A DNA stretch of 64,000 nt, taken from the NCBI RefSeq assembly GCF_016342405.1, contig NZ_JAEINN010000006.1:124001-188000 (forward strand), given 5' to 3'. Both the position numbers and the translations under genes were made by a program. Shown here piece by piece: positions 27,445 through 37,103 of the stretch; within the stretch, counting starts at the first letter, position 1; each line of letters begins with the position of its first letter. Under the pieces are notes generated by a model. That model was not told the DNA's origin. It did no database searches and saw only the letters and a list, made by a program, of their open reading frames with translations. This DNA comes from Maridesulfovibrio ferrireducens (GTDB lineage: Bacteria > Desulfobacterota > Desulfovibrionia > Desulfovibrionales > Desulfovibrionaceae).

Positions 27445-28368
27445 TTATTTCTTGCGAGTGAGATAGAGATAAAGAAGAGCCATACGCACAGCCACACCGC
27501 TTGCAACCTGATCAAGCACAAGGCTCGAAGCTGAGTCGGCCAGTGCTGAGTCTATTTCAACGCCGCGGTTCATCGGTCCGGGGTGCAGTATCTTTACATT
27601 TGGTGAGGCTAGTTCCACTTGTTTTGGCCCGAGTCCGAAATAGCGTGAGTATTCCCGCACATCAGGAAGAAGTCCGGCTTGCTGTCTTTCAAGCTGCAGT
27701 CGCAGACACATGATAGCATCAACGCCTTTAGAAGCCTCGTTTACATCTGAAAAGACTTCTACCGGCCAGCTTTTGATGTTTGGTGGAAGAAGAGTTCTAG
27801 GAGCGCAAAATCTTACTTTAGCTCCCATCATGGTGAGCATAATGACATTTGATCTAGCAACTCTGCTATGCGCGATATCTCCCAGGATGAGCACGGTTTT
27901 ACCTTCCAGCGCGCCCCATTCCTGATAGAGCGTAAAGCCGTCCAGCAGGGCCTGAGTGGGGTGGGCGTGTCTGCCGTCTCCGGCATTGATCACGCTGCAA
28001 TCAAGTCTTTCGGCAAGGAAAGCCGCTGCCCCGCTTGCCCAGTGACGGATAACAATCCCGTCAATGTTCATGGCCTCCAGAGTCAGAGCCGTATCTTTAA
28101 GTGTTTCGCCTTTGGTTAAGCTGCTTGAGCTTTTGGCAAGGGAGAACGTATCGCAGGAAAGTCTTTTTCCTGCCATATCAAAAGAAGTTTTAGTTCTGGT
28201 ACTTGGTTCGGCAAAAAAAAGGACCACGCTATGGCCTTTTAATGTCGGTACTTTTTTTACCGGACGGGAATTAATTTCTTGAAAGTATGTAGCAGTTTCG
28301 AAAATGTGCCACACGTCCTCTTTCGAGAGTTGTGAAATATCCAGCAGGTCTTTGTGTCGCCACTCCAT
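27445..28368 (-). CDS. pyrB: Aspartate carbamoyltransferase catalytic subunit
   Basis: The start is taken at the ATG at 28366-28368 (MEWRHKDLL), which has GAGGA upstream and gives the usual 307 residues. The frame stays open for 41 codons further, but that extension overlaps the preceding gene and is not family-like. Motifs are [13 protein letters not shown] (carbamoyl phosphate; the usual STRTRTSF), [21 protein letters not shown] and [12 protein letters not shown]. It condenses carbamoyl phosphate and aspartate in pyrimidine synthesis. No regulatory pyrI is present in the window. Confidence 0.96.
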   Translation of the reverse strand: MEWRHKDLLDISQLSKEDVWHIFETATYFQEINSRPVKKVPTLKGHSVVLFFAEPSTRTKTSFDMAGKRLSCDTFSLAKSSSSLTKGETLKDTALTLEAMNIDGIVIRHWASGAAAFLAERLDCSVINAGDGRHAHPTQALLDGFTLYQEWGALEGKTVLILGDIAHSRVARSNVIMLTMMGAKVRFCAPRTLLPPNIKSWPVEVFSDVNEASKGVDAIMCLRLQLERQQAGLLPDVREYSRYFGLGPKQVELASPNVKILHPGPMNRGVEIDSALADSASSLVLDQVASGVAVRMALLYLYLTRKK

Positions 28369-28429
28369 AGCTGTCCTCTGTTTGCGCCTCTTTCGAGACG
28401 GGATTAGTGGTTTGCCGTATATAACGGAG

Positions 28430-29572
28430 TTATTGAAATAAAAGATTCTCAAGATGGGCGGGGACGGTCGCAAAGACCGGCCTTTTGCCAACTTCGAGAG
28501 ATCCGTATAAATCTTCTATCATTAATGATTTGGCACCGTTTTTAGTGACCATTGATAAAGCTTGTTGTGATGTAAGCTTTATATTGATCTCTTTTAAAAG
28601 ATATTCCAGTTCATTCCACATATTAAGATCGTGGTTGGATGCAATACTGTCAGTGCCCAAACATGTGTTAATACCTGAATTAATGATCTTTTCCCACGGA
28701 GCACGTCCTTCACCGATGAATTCATTGCTGCGTGGACACAGGCAGACGTTGGTTCCGGTGTCTGCTAAAATTTTTATATCACTTTCAGAAACCTTGACGC
28801 AATGAATCGCAAGGGTTGATTCATCAAGTATTCCAAGTGAATGAACGTATTCTACAGGGGACAGTCCTTTGCTTCCGCAATCAGACAGCATCCCGGCTTT
28901 CCTGAGCATTTCGGCGAAAGGTCCGGTTCCCTGCCCGACGATTTCGTCTTCTTCTTCATTTTCTGCCAAATGAATTGAGAAGGGGCGTTTTGCCGCAGAA
29001 TCAGCTTTTTTTACCGCGATTAAAAGCTCTCCACAAGTTGAGTGGGGAGCGTGTCCTGCTCCGGCCGTTCTGCCCAGCGGATAAATCTTGTCAGGAAAAA
29101 AAGATGCTCCTGCTTTTGGAATTTTCTGGCCTATAGCTTCGCAGAAACTGTAAAAACCAATCCCGGATTCGTTCATCAGATCAGACATTTTTGAACAGTT
29201 GTAGGTAGAGATATCCGCACAAAAAACTGTTCCACTTTCAAGCATGCCGGACAAAGTCTTATTGATGGCATCTGTTTCAATCTCGTAAGTAGGGTTTTTC
29301 AGGAGTGATGTAATCCAAGACATGAACCCTTGGCCTTGAACAGTTTTTCCCTCGAGATGAGAAAGCTCAAGGTGAACGTGTGCATTGATAAGGCCGGGAA
29401 CAATAGTCACATCTCCGAGGTCTGTTACGTCGCCGGAAAAATGGTTTTTAATAGAAGGCCATGTTCCCGTTTCCAGAATTTCGGTTTCGTTGTGGATCAG
29501 AGCAAAGTCGTGGATAAGACTTTCTCCGGATTTCATTGTGACGGCTCTAGCCGCTCTTATACATTTGTTCAT
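28430..29572 (-). CDS. Amidohydrolase, deaminase subgroup (possibly aminofutalosine deaminase)
   Basis: The protein is about 380 residues from the ATG at 29570-29572. Metal ligands are in [27 protein letters not shown] and GTDSIASN, the pattern of the adenosine/SAH/aminofutalosine deaminase branch of the amidohydrolases; CPRSNEFIG is typical of that branch. Aminofutalosine deamination in menaquinone synthesis is a plausible role but unproven. A terminator hairpin and its T-run end only 4 nt before this ATG, leaving no room for a ribosome site. A start further inside (MKSGES) is possible. pyrB follows 61 nt downstream. Confidence 0.85.
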   Translation of the reverse strand: MNKCIRAARAVTMKSGESLIHDFALIHNETEILETGTWPSIKNHFSGDVTDLGDVTIVPGLINAHVHLELSHLEGKTVQGQGFMSWITSLLKNPTYEIETDAINKTLSGMLESGTVFCADISTYNCSKMSDLMNESGIGFYSFCEAIGQKIPKAGASFFPDKIYPLGRTAGAGHAPHSTCGELLIAVKKADSAAKRPFSIHLAENEEEDEIVGQGTGPFAEMLRKAGMLSDCGSKGLSPVEYVHSLGILDESTLAIHCVKVSESDIKILADTGTNVCLCPRSNEFIGEGRAPWEKIINSGINTCLGTDSIASNHDLNMWNELEYLLKEINIKLTSQQALSMVTKNGAKSLMIEDLYGSLEVGKRPVFATVPAHLENLLFQ

Positions 29573-29576
29573 GGGC

Positions 29577-29604
29577 AAAAAAATGCCGGGCCATGAGGCC
29601 CGGC
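29577..29604 (-). terminator. Terminator/attenuator abutting the amidohydrolase start
   Basis: A perfect 8-bp GC stem (29585-29592 with 29597-29604, loop ATGA in plus-strand reading) is followed on the minus strand by seven T residues. It ends the small lipoprotein gene, yet its T-run ends 4 nt before the next ATG. Confidence 0.85.
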
Positions 29605-29613
29605 TATGTTTAC

Positions 29614-29961
29614 TTATGGTTTTTCATAAAAGACATAATTAGTGGAGTAGTCACTGAATTCGAAATAGACTTTCTTTTCGTCAGGATCTTTTATGCCGTT
29701 GAAGTTGGCATCAAGGACTCCGTAGCCGAAACGGTAAGGGCGCTCATATTTTTCGTTGGTTCCGGTTGCGGTGGAGAGTTTGTCAATTTTTACAAATTTT
29801 CTGACGAGCTTTCCGCCGGAATAAACTTCAAGAACTCCGTTAACGCCGGTCCAGTTCTGAATAGATCTGCCGATTTTATTTTGAGTTTCTTGAGTACATC
29901 CTGCGAGTAAAGCAAAAGATACGAGAGCAAGTACTGCAAGTATGGTCTTAGTTCTGTTCAC
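29614..29961 (-). CDS. Small lipoprotein of unknown function
   Basis: AGGAGG at 29968-29973 points to a GTG start at 29959-29961, giving 115 residues; the longer frame to 30000 ignores this site. A lipobox LAGC lies near residue 21 of the short form. The mature part is rich in aromatic residues (YRFGYGVLDANFNGIKDPDEKKVYFEF) and looks like a small beta-sandwich. DANFNGIKDPDE resembles an acidic turn, perhaps calcium-binding. No named family is recognised. Confidence 0.8.
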   Translation of the reverse strand: MNRTKTILAVLALVSFALLAGCTQETQNKIGRSIQNWTGVNGVLEVYSGGKLVRKFVKIDKLSTATGTNEKYERPYRFGYGVLDANFNGIKDPDEKKVYFEFSDYSTNYVFYEKP

Positions 29962-30082
29962 TGAGGACCTCCTGAGAGTCTTCGCCGCATTGCGCGACAA
30001 GCTGGAAGTTCATACATCTTTTTATGATTAAAGCAAAGGATGTCAGTAGTGGTTCCTCGCTTTTTTAACCGATATTAACCCG

Positions 30083-31048
30083 CTATTCTGCGGCTGGATA
30101 CCATAGATAATGAAAGCCGGCTTTAGGTGGCAGAAGATGTCCGGCATCTATATTTATAAGAGCAGGAGCAACTGCTTGAGATGATGCTGAATTGTACAAA
30201 GTGTCATTAGGGTATGTTTTACGTTTGTAAGTTATCACCTTCGCATTTTGTGGAATTCCGGCAAGTTCGCAGGCTTTTGCTACCGCATCGGGAACATAGC
30301 CTATGCTGTCTACAAGGCCGACTTTTTTCGCGCCGTCAGCACTGAAAATCTGTGCCGTGAATACTTGTTCCATATTTGTTTTTGATACAGAGCGATGATT
30401 TTGAACAAGAGTCTTAAATCTGTTCGCGTAATTGGTGATAATTTTATTTATAATTTCTTTCTGCTCTGGGGTGTCCGGTTTAAAAGGGAATCCCATATCT
30501 TTATTGCGGCCTGATTTGGAGACCTCAACAGAAACGCCGATCTTATCCATTAGTCCATCAAATTTGGGGCGGATGAAAATAACTCCGATTGACCCCGTCA
30601 AAGTTGTCGGGTGTGCCATGATCTCATCGGCAGGAAGGCTGACATAGTATCCGCCGGAAGCTGCTACATCCATCATTGATACAACTATTTTTGCACCGGT
30701 TTTTTTCTTAAACAGCATGAGCTCATTATATAAGACATCGCTCGCTGTGACCGAGCCTCCCGGAGAATTGATTTTGAGCACCACAGCTTTGATGTCATCG
30801 TCTTTTTCTGCGAGTTTCAGGCGCGAGGAAACTTCCTGCACCAGACTGGGCCTTGCAGCGAAAAGTCCTCTTTTAGGCCGATCAGATATTGTTCCGTCGA
30901 TTGAGATTACTAGAACTTTATCGGAAGCTTCGCCTTGAATGGTCTTTTCCAGTAGTGGATCAGTGCCATCAGGAAACAAGCTCATTTTGGGCTGGCAACC
31001 ACAAATCAGAGTTGTAGTCAGCAGTATCAAAAGTAATATTTTTTTCAT
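30083..31048 (-). CDS. sppA: Signal peptide peptidase SppA (S49 family), lipoprotein form
   Basis: This 321-residue S49 protease has a signal peptide ending in the lipobox ICGC (about 15-18), so it is probably lipid-anchored rather than helix-anchored. The catalytic serine lies in MMDVAASGGYYVSLPAD (about 128-144) and the lysine in VSKSGRNKDMG. It has the single-domain short form and should cleave membrane-trapped signal peptides. The ATG is preceded by a weak purine stretch. It is not obviously in an operon. Confidence 0.93.
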   Translation of the reverse strand: MKKILLLILLTTTLICGCQPKMSLFPDGTDPLLEKTIQGEASDKVLVISIDGTISDRPKRGLFAARPSLVQEVSSRLKLAEKDDDIKAVVLKINSPGGSVTASDVLYNELMLFKKKTGAKIVVSMMDVAASGGYYVSLPADEIMAHPTTLTGSIGVIFIRPKFDGLMDKIGVSVEVSKSGRNKDMGFPFKPDTPEQKEIINKIITNYANRFKTLVQNHRSVSKTNMEQVFTAQIFSADGAKKVGLVDSIGYVPDAVAKACELAGIPQNAKVITYKRKTYPNDTLYNSASSQAVAPALINIDAGHLLPPKAGFHYLWYPAAE

Positions 31049-31137
31049 TTGGGAGCACTCCGTTTTTTTGTTTAAAAATAGCAGAACAGGAGTGTTTAAG
31101 CAAAGGATGTATGTTTTAAAGAAAGCAGAAATGAGTA

Positions 31138-31169
31138 AGGCCCCTTGAAAAGTGATTTTTAAGGGGCCT
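31138..31169 (-). terminator. Probable terminator upstream of sppA
   Basis: The stem AGGCCCCTT/AAGGGGCCT (31138-31146 with 31161-31169) is extended inside by AAAA/TTTT. The T tail on the minus strand is poor. It lies after the small gene at 31207-31461. Confidence 0.5.
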
Positions 31170-31206
31170 GATGTGACGGGTTCAGTATATTTAAATTAGC
31201 AAGGTG

Positions 31207-31461
31207 CTAAGACATGCGTGCTAGTTGACGTCTGTACTCTGGAGATATGTTAAGTCTTTCGATGTCGCGAAGATTAACAAGATTCCCTCTCATTTTTGCA
31301 CGGGACTGCTGTCCGCTACGGATACATAAGATTGTCCAAGCTGGAAGCCAAAGTCCGAAAGTTGCGAGGGTAAGAACAGCGTGTAGGCTGTGGTTAACAT
31401 TACTTCCGCTAAGAGCGTGGCGCTTAGCAGCCCATGCTTTGATAGTTCTTAATGTGTACAT
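31207..31461 (-). CDS. Small single-helix membrane protein of unknown function
   Basis: Translation most likely starts at the ATG at 31459-31461 (GAGGA 8 nt upstream), giving 84 residues; the longer frame adds 17 unlikely ones. After a basic N-terminus there is one hydrophobic segment (HAVLTLATFGLWLPAWTIL), followed by a basic cytosolic tail. The TFGLWLPAW pattern is shared with superinfection-immunity-like and other small membrane proteins, but the match is too short to assign a role. Confidence 0.65.
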   Translation of the reverse strand: MYTLRTIKAWAAKRHALSGSNVNHSLHAVLTLATFGLWLPAWTILCIRSGQQSRAKMRGNLVNLRDIERLNISPEYRRQLARMS

Positions 31462-31512
31462 ATTTATATCCTCAAAAAAACTGGTTGGTTTTGTGTCGTT
31501 CACAATTCCCAC

Positions 31513-32121
31513 CTATGTCCGGTCTTAATGCAAGTCAACAGTAATCAATGTATCAGCATCAAAAGTATAGTAAATATTGTTCAGCAATTTGTTTTGTTGT
31601 TAACATAACGAAATGTCTGGAATTAATAGTAGGCTTAAAACTGGTTTACGACTTAATTTTCATTTTTATGAAGGATTGATTTAGTAATCATTGCATAGAG
31701 CTAAGTCTCTTTTGTTATGTTTTTCATATGTACGGTTTAACAATATTGACAAAAGAATATATGTCTTAATGTTCTGAAATAATGATATTTATTATTATTT
31801 ACGAGGAAAAGATGACATTTTTGTCATCAGCCGTGCACGAAGATGAAAGCTTTGAGTGATCAGCCAATCACGTCTTCTTAATGTTGTTTGATAGCAGTGT
31901 AAATAGTGGTAATGCAGTGTTGATGTATATCTAATGTATTATTTGTGTGAGTTAAATTGAAAATATAAAAGTTGCAGTATTTATGCAGAAGTCCTTCTTT
32001 GAAAAAAGAGAATAAAAAATAAAGCGTTGCTTGGAGAATAAAGTTTGCAAAATTAGACAAAATAAAGAATTATAGAATGGTAATTGATTTAAAGTTAGAA
32101 TTTTATTCTAGACAGAGGCGC
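31513..32121. other. Long AT-rich intergenic region
   Basis: About 600 bases without a convincing gene. It contains a TTGACA at 31746-31751 without a good -10 box, and a 15-codon frame at 31812-31859 preceded by GAGG that starts with a small inverted repeat (ATGACA, TTTT, TGTCAT). Both are weak. The rest shows no tRNA, repeat or terminator. Confidence 0.4.
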
Positions 32122-33042
32122 TCACCCATGCAGCCGCAAATGTTTCAAATGAGAAGTCTTAAGCAGGCACTCAGTCCCTTCGCATTTCGGAAGTTCGGTA
32201 ATAATATCATCCACCTCAAATCTGGGTATGAAAGGGAGCGTCCGTTTAAGGGAATGGCGCCAGTTATTATCAGCCTTGGCAAGAGCCAGATGGTCACTGC
32301 CGATGGGGTCAAATTTCAGTGCGGTGGCATTATGAGGATCGTTAAGCATGTTCACAACCAGTCTATATGAATAGTCCAGTATGGATTGAAGGTATTCAGC
32401 CTGATACGCTGGAATGACTTTTTTTGAAAAATTAAGAGAGGCATTAATGGATTTATATTCCAGTAATCCTATGGTTTGGCGGAAGACTCTTTTTTTAAGA
32501 AAAAAGCTTAATTTTTTAGAATCCATATATTCACGAAGATTCAGGTCTGCATCCTGATTGGAGTGCTTGAACAGCCTCGCCGCTTGTTGCACTGACCAGT
32601 TTGCCTGATCGTCTGCGAGCATTTCAATATAAACATGGCTCAATTTTCCGCTGGATGGAGCCTGCTTCATAAGGTTGGGAACATAGTAGTTGTGAGCAAC
32701 AATATCTGCCGCAAGGTGTGACAGGTAGCCTAGGGCGTATGCTTTAAGGTGTGGATCTTTGGCCGCGTCAAACAGTGCGAATCCCGTCTGCCAGTTGTGG
32801 CTGTGTTTCTTTTTGGCCTTGCTTCCCTTGCCGATAAATATATCAGCACTCAAACATCCATATAAAAAGATGGGTGCATTTGCGAGAAGCAGTCTTGCAA
32901 TCCCGGCAGGAAGAAGTTCCGGGCGGGCAATTACAGCATTACCTATCGCCATGTGAATTCCCGGTCCCCATGCAAAAGAGGTTGCGGCAAAACCCAGAAT
33001 AGCCAGTGAAGTAATAAATAAAATCAGAACTGTTTTTTTCAT
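32122..33042 (-). CDS. Exported zinc-dependent phospholipase C-like protein
   Basis: This 306-residue protein has a signal peptide (1-24) ending SFA, so the mature chain begins WGPGIH. A free N-terminal tryptophan that ligates zinc is the hallmark of the phospholipase C/P1 nuclease superfamily. Further metal-binding histidines and aspartates lie in DIFIG, KHSHNW, GYLSHLAADIVAHNYY and HVYIEMLAD. It is expected in the periplasm. It is related to the bacterial family annotated 'zinc dependent phospholipase C'; the substrate is not shown. Confidence 0.88.
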   Translation of the reverse strand: MKKTVLILFITSLAILGFAATSFAWGPGIHMAIGNAVIARPELLPAGIARLLLANAPIFLYGCLSADIFIGKGSKAKKKHSHNWQTGFALFDAAKDPHLKAYALGYLSHLAADIVAHNYYVPNLMKQAPSSGKLSHVYIEMLADDQANWSVQQAARLFKHSNQDADLNLREYMDSKKLSFFLKKRVFRQTIGLLEYKSINASLNFSKKVIPAYQAEYLQSILDYSYRLVVNMLNDPHNATALKFDPIGSDHLALAKADNNWRHSLKRTLPFIPRFEVDDIITELPKCEGTECLLKTSHLKHLRLHG

Positions 33043-33168
33043 ATTCTTTACGATTATAGTTGTTCTTTTTTTTAAGCATTGCGGTCCGTTTAAATTATAA
33101 AGAGGACCTAATTGTAAAGAATAATGCCGCGTTGATGTGCGGTCAAGTTATAAGGGCAATGAAGGCTC

Positions 33169-34554
33169 TTATAGAAGCGGAGCTATCAACCTGGCTATGC
33201 CTTCAGCTGTGTCACGTATTGGGCCAACCTGCTGAACTCCCTGCCTTCCTTCATTCATAAGCCCTTCAACCCAGTCATGAACAGGTTTAATTTCTGCTTT
33301 GGAATATGAGAACATTACTATTTCATAGTTCAGAAATAGACTGCGCATGTCCATGTTTGCTGAACCTACAACGGCGAGTCTGTCATCAACTACAATAACT
33401 TTAGCGTGTACCATGTGCGGATATTTGATAACTTTTCCACCGCATTCTGCTAATTCTCGCAGATGTGTGCCACGGGCAAGGTCGGCAAGTTTATGATTGG
33501 ATTTAGCCGGGACCAGCACCCTTAAATCAACACCGCGTTGAGCAGCAAGTCTAAGCGCCTGAGCAAGAGCCTCGTCAGGCACATAGTACGGAGTTACAAT
33601 CCAGAGTCTTTTTTCAGCAGTATAAGCCGCAGTGAGCAGAGCATCATGAACAGGGTCTTTAGGAACATCCGGCCCCGATGGCACCACCTGCACAACACCT
33701 TCTCCGCTGATGGCGGAACCTTTCAGGCAGGGCGGAATGATATTAACTGTTTCATGTGCGGCAAATTCCCAGTCAGATTGGAAGACCTCTAAATAATGGC
33801 GCACCGCAGGGCCTTTCAGGACAAAGGAAAGATCTGTCCAGCGGTCTTTAAAAGGAGTGGGACCGATATATTCTTTGGCGATATTTGTTCCGCCGGCGAG
33901 AACAAGTTTCTGATCGGCAATGGCTATTTTGCGGTGATTTCGCAGATTGGTTCGTCCATGAAAAGGGGCTCGTAAAACAGGCATGAAATAGGCTACCTTA
34001 CCGCCGTTTTGAAGTATGGGAGCCAGAAATTTTCTGGAGGTGAAGAGTGACCCTATATCATCGAGCAGCAGTCGTACTGTAACGCCGCTTGCTGCTTTTT
34101 TTGCCAGTTTGTCTACAATTGCTTTTCCGATTTCATCGCGGGAAAGAATGAAAGTTGTGATCAGGATTTGGTGCTCAGCTGTGTCGATCAGATTAACCAG
34201 TTCGTTGTAAGTTTCAACTCCATCCTGACAAAGACGGACTTTATTACCGCAGGTTGCCCCGGGAATATCATATTCGCGCAGAAGAGCATCAATGGGATCA
34301 GCCTTTTCCAGAGGGAGGGTTTCCTGTCCGACTAGATGAATGTTTTCTTTGGTGCGAGCATCTCGTTTAAGTTTGCGTCCACCCAAAGCAAGGTAGAGCG
34401 GAACACCTATATAAGGAGCGAAAAAGATAACCATCAGCCACGCAAATGCTGCGGATGAGGTTCTTTGTTTACGCAGAATGGACATTACAAGAATTGCGGC
34501 AAGCAAAAAACCGCAAACGATCGCAAAATGCCCGAAAAGTAAATTCCATTCCAT
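33169..34554 (-). CDS. cls: Cardiolipin synthase
   Basis: This 461-residue protein has two N-terminal membrane helices (about 5-60) and two phospholipase D motifs: HGRTNLRNHRKIAIAD (about 198-213) and HAKVIVVDD (about 383-391). That is the ClsA/Cls architecture, joining two phosphatidylglycerol molecules into cardiolipin at the inner membrane. It lies 22 nt downstream of chrA on the same strand, so they may share a transcript. Confidence 0.95.
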   Translation of the reverse strand: MEWNLLFGHFAIVCGFLLAAILVMSILRKQRTSSAAFAWLMVIFFAPYIGVPLYLALGGRKLKRDARTKENIHLVGQETLPLEKADPIDALLREYDIPGATCGNKVRLCQDGVETYNELVNLIDTAEHQILITTFILSRDEIGKAIVDKLAKKAASGVTVRLLLDDIGSLFTSRKFLAPILQNGGKVAYFMPVLRAPFHGRTNLRNHRKIAIADQKLVLAGGTNIAKEYIGPTPFKDRWTDLSFVLKGPAVRHYLEVFQSDWEFAAHETVNIIPPCLKGSAISGEGVVQVVPSGPDVPKDPVHDALLTAAYTAEKRLWIVTPYYVPDEALAQALRLAAQRGVDLRVLVPAKSNHKLADLARGTHLRELAECGGKVIKYPHMVHAKVIVVDDRLAVVGSANMDMRSLFLNYEIVMFSYSKAEIKPVHDWVEGLMNEGRQGVQQVGPIRDTAEGIARLIAPLL

Positions 34555-34575
34555 AATGTCTGTAGCTCCTTTAAT

Positions 34576-35733
34576 TTATAAGATCGTTCCGAAAAGAAGT
34601 GACAAGAGTGCACAGCAAGGCACGACGAGAATGATGTTTGTTCCACGTCTTAATAATACAAAAGCGGTAACGAGTATAACTATATCTCCGGCTTGAGGTT
34701 TTACAGTCAGGAGAAATTGTCCCGCCATAGCCGCCATAAGCCCGACCAGTGAGATTAAACTGCCGTATAAAGCTCTTTGCAGGAGAGCTGAAGAACGTAA
34801 TCTGTCATAAAACGGTGCAACCAGATTGATCATGATGAATGATGGCGCAAAAACAGAAATTGTGGCGACAGCTGCTCCGAGAACTCCGTCGAGCATATAG
34901 CCGATAAAGGCTGAGGTCATAACTACAGGCCCGGGAGTAATCTGGCCTAGTGCAATGCCGTCCATAAATACGGATTGAGTCATCCAGTGATAGTTGTTTA
35001 CAACCTCATGGAGCATTATCGGAAGGGATACGTACCCGCCCCCGAAAGCAAAAAGGTCGACTTTGGCCATAGTAAAAGCAAGCGGGAAGAATTTATTCTC
35101 TGTGAGAAAGAGAACAGCTAAAAAGAGAAGAAAGCCGGCAGTTAAAAACAGCGGGCCTTTTAAACCGGACTTGATTTGCGAATGTTTTTTTGAAGGTTGC
35201 CCAGTGATATCAGTAAAAAAAAGGGCTGACAGGGTGCACATAATGACCAGAATTGTGATGGGGTTACCCCTGAAAGCGAGCCAGCATCCGACCGTAAGGG
35301 CCATAACTTTTGCAGAATTTCTGCTCAGATAACGTATTGAAAAATTAATGGCAGCGTGAGCAATAAGGGCTGTAACAACGGCTTTCAACCCGGCGAACAT
35401 TGATTCGACGGCAGGGATGTGATCAAGAGATATGTACGCTGCGGACAGGGCGCAAATCATAACGAAAGCAGGAAGCCCGAATCCCAGATATGCGACGAAA
35501 GAGCCTGAAATCCCACGCGTGTTCAGGCCTGCCCATGCTGTAACTTGCATTGCGGTCGCTCCGGGCACCAGTTGAGCCAGAGCAGTTCCGGCTGAAAAGT
35601 CTTCTTCTGATACCCATTTTTTGTTGTCCACAACTTCTTTTCGGATGTAAGGGATCATGGCAGGTCCGCCGAAAGCGGTCAGTCCAAGTTTAAGAAAAGT
35701 GATGAAGATTGAGGTAAACGATGCTTTAGAAAT
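34576..35733 (-). CDS. chrA: ChrA-type chromate/anion transporter with non-standard start
   Basis: This is a CHR-family permease of about 385 residues with two homologous halves and about ten membrane helices; LAQLVPGATAMQ and LGQITPGPVV are the paired half signatures. The first ATG (35656-35658) would remove the conserved first helix, yet the frame upstream encodes exactly that segment (FITFLKLGLTAFGGPAMI). In frame there is no ATG, GTG or TTG before the TAA at 35821-35823. An ATT at 35731-35733, behind AGAGAG, is the best candidate start. Chromate export is the family role; sulfate-like anions are possible. Confidence 0.85.
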   Translation of the reverse strand: MSKASFTSIFITFLKLGLTAFGGPAMIPYIRKEVVDNKKWVSEEDFSAGTALAQLVPGATAMQVTAWAGLNTRGISGSFVAYLGFGLPAFVMICALSAAYISLDHIPAVESMFAGLKAVVTALIAHAAINFSIRYLSRNSAKVMALTVGCWLAFRGNPITILVIMCTLSALFFTDITGQPSKKHSQIKSGLKGPLFLTAGFLLFLAVLFLTENKFFPLAFTMAKVDLFAFGGGYVSLPIMLHEVVNNYHWMTQSVFMDGIALGQITPGPVVMTSAFIGYMLDGVLGAAVATISVFAPSFIMINLVAPFYDRLRSSALLQRALYGSLISLVGLMAAMAGQFLLTVKPQAGDIVILVTAFVLLRRGTNIILVVPCCALLSLLFGTIL

Positions 35734-35936
35734 AGGATTGTCTCTCTTTATAGAACGGAAATTGTTATCATATTGTTCTTTATACCAAACTGCGATATAT
35801 ATAGCTAGAAACCATGAATCTTATTGTGGCAGAATAGACTTGTTTGTCAAATAAAGTTGATGAATATTTACTGAATAGACGTGGTTAAAATCTTTTATTT
35901 AGCTCCCGTGCCGGAGCGTTACTTTGGGAGTTATCC

Positions 35937-37103
35937 ATGGGGGCCAGCAGTCCGAATATTAAGTCCTTTTTCAAAGGTCAGGAAATTTTTAAGGAAGGAC
36001 AGGAAAGCTCCGTTGCCTATATGATCAAAAAGGGCGCGGTAAATATTTACAAGGTCCTTAACAACGAAAAGATAATTCTTGCGAGATTGGGCGAAGGTGA
36101 AATTTTTGGGGAAATGGGGATAATTGCAAAAGGATCCCGCACCGCAAATGCCGAAGCCGCTGAATATTGCGATCTCGTTATTCTTACCGATCAGATAATT
36201 CTGAAACTTCTCGATCAGTGCCCTAAAACAGTCCAGTACATGATTCGTTTGTTCGTAAAACGTCTCGCGCGTACAGGTGATATGATTTCAGCCAAGGGCC
36301 ATCGGAGTAATTTTACAAGTATTTGTAGAATTATGAACCTTTCCTACCAGAATCATTTAAATATGCCTCGCGATCAAGCCAAGAAAGAACGCAACCATGA
36401 TATGGGGCTTGAGTATAATAAGCTTTGTAAAACAATTCGTGGCATCATTCTGGTTTCTCAAGGTGAAATAGATACTGTAATTAACAAGCTTAAAAGCCTC
36501 AGAATTGTTGAAATCAGTGATATTCGGACAGGAAGAGCTTTTCCTGACAGATTTATTCAGATTGTCGATCCTCTGAATTTTCCTGAAATTACCAATAATC
36601 TTTTCAAAGAATTGCAAAAAACGGCGTATACGTCCACCTCAGAACTGCAAATAGTTGATATATATGAAATAGCTGAGATGCTTAATAGTGATCCAAAGGT
36701 TCTTTATAAGAAGATCGCGAATGAAGATTTTCCAGAAACCATGTTCCTGTTTGACCGTTGCAAGGTAAGTGAATGGGCCTCCCAAAAAGAACCCGGGTAT
36801 TTCAGTAAGGTCAAGAAAAAGAAAAAGAGCCTTGAAGATCTGGAAGATATTGAAGATATTGTCTTTGTGGACAACAGCACTCTTAAAGAAGTTTTCAATC
36901 GCTTGGGGTACCATAAATTAGGGGTACTCATGAGTATTGCAGAAGATGATGCCCGCAAGAAAATTTTATTGAATCTCGCTAGAAAAATAGCCAGGATTGT
37001 TCAGGATGAAGTTCGGGGATCGGTGGATGAGGCTGAAGCAGAAGACACCGTTACTGAGCTTTTTGAACTGGTGAGGGAAATAAAAGGGGGCAGTAAGTCG
37101 TGA
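35937..37103 (+). CDS. Cyclic-nucleotide-binding-domain protein coupled to motAB
   Basis: This 388-residue protein has an N-terminal cyclic-nucleotide-binding domain (about 5-115) with the phosphate-cassette pattern FGEMGIIAKGSRTA (57-70). Residues about 118-220 look like a winged-helix region, but without a clear CRP recognition helix. Residues 225-300 form a second small helical domain, followed by a basic KKKKKS stretch and a C-terminal helical domain containing ALGVLMSIAEDDARKKIL-like sequence. GGGAG precedes the ATG. It overlaps the motA start by 4 nt, so a role in controlling or assembling the flagellar stator is inferred. Confidence 0.82.
   Translation: MGASSPNIKSFFKGQEIFKEGQESSVAYMIKKGAVNIYKVLNNEKIILARLGEGEIFGEMGIIAKGSRTANAEAAEYCDLVILTDQIILKLLDQCPKTVQYMIRLFVKRLARTGDMISAKGHRSNFTSICRIMNLSYQNHLNMPRDQAKKERNHDMGLEYNKLCKTIRGIILVSQGEIDTVINKLKSLRIVEISDIRTGRAFPDRFIQIVDPLNFPEITNNLFKELQKTAYTSTSELQIVDIYEIAEMLNSDPKVLYKKIANEDFPETMFLFDRCKVSEWASQKEPGYFSKVKKKKKSLEDLEDIEDIVFVDNSTLKEVFNRLGYHKLGVLMSIAEDDARKKILLNLARKIARIVQDEVRGSVDEAEAEDTVTELFELVREIKGGSKS

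Noticed and set aside
35845-35885. Flagellar sigma-28-like promoter before the CNB-motAB operon (TAAAGTT with a later GAATA)
   Set aside because: The -35-like half is good, but the -10 half matches the consensus at only about half of its positions at correct spacing.
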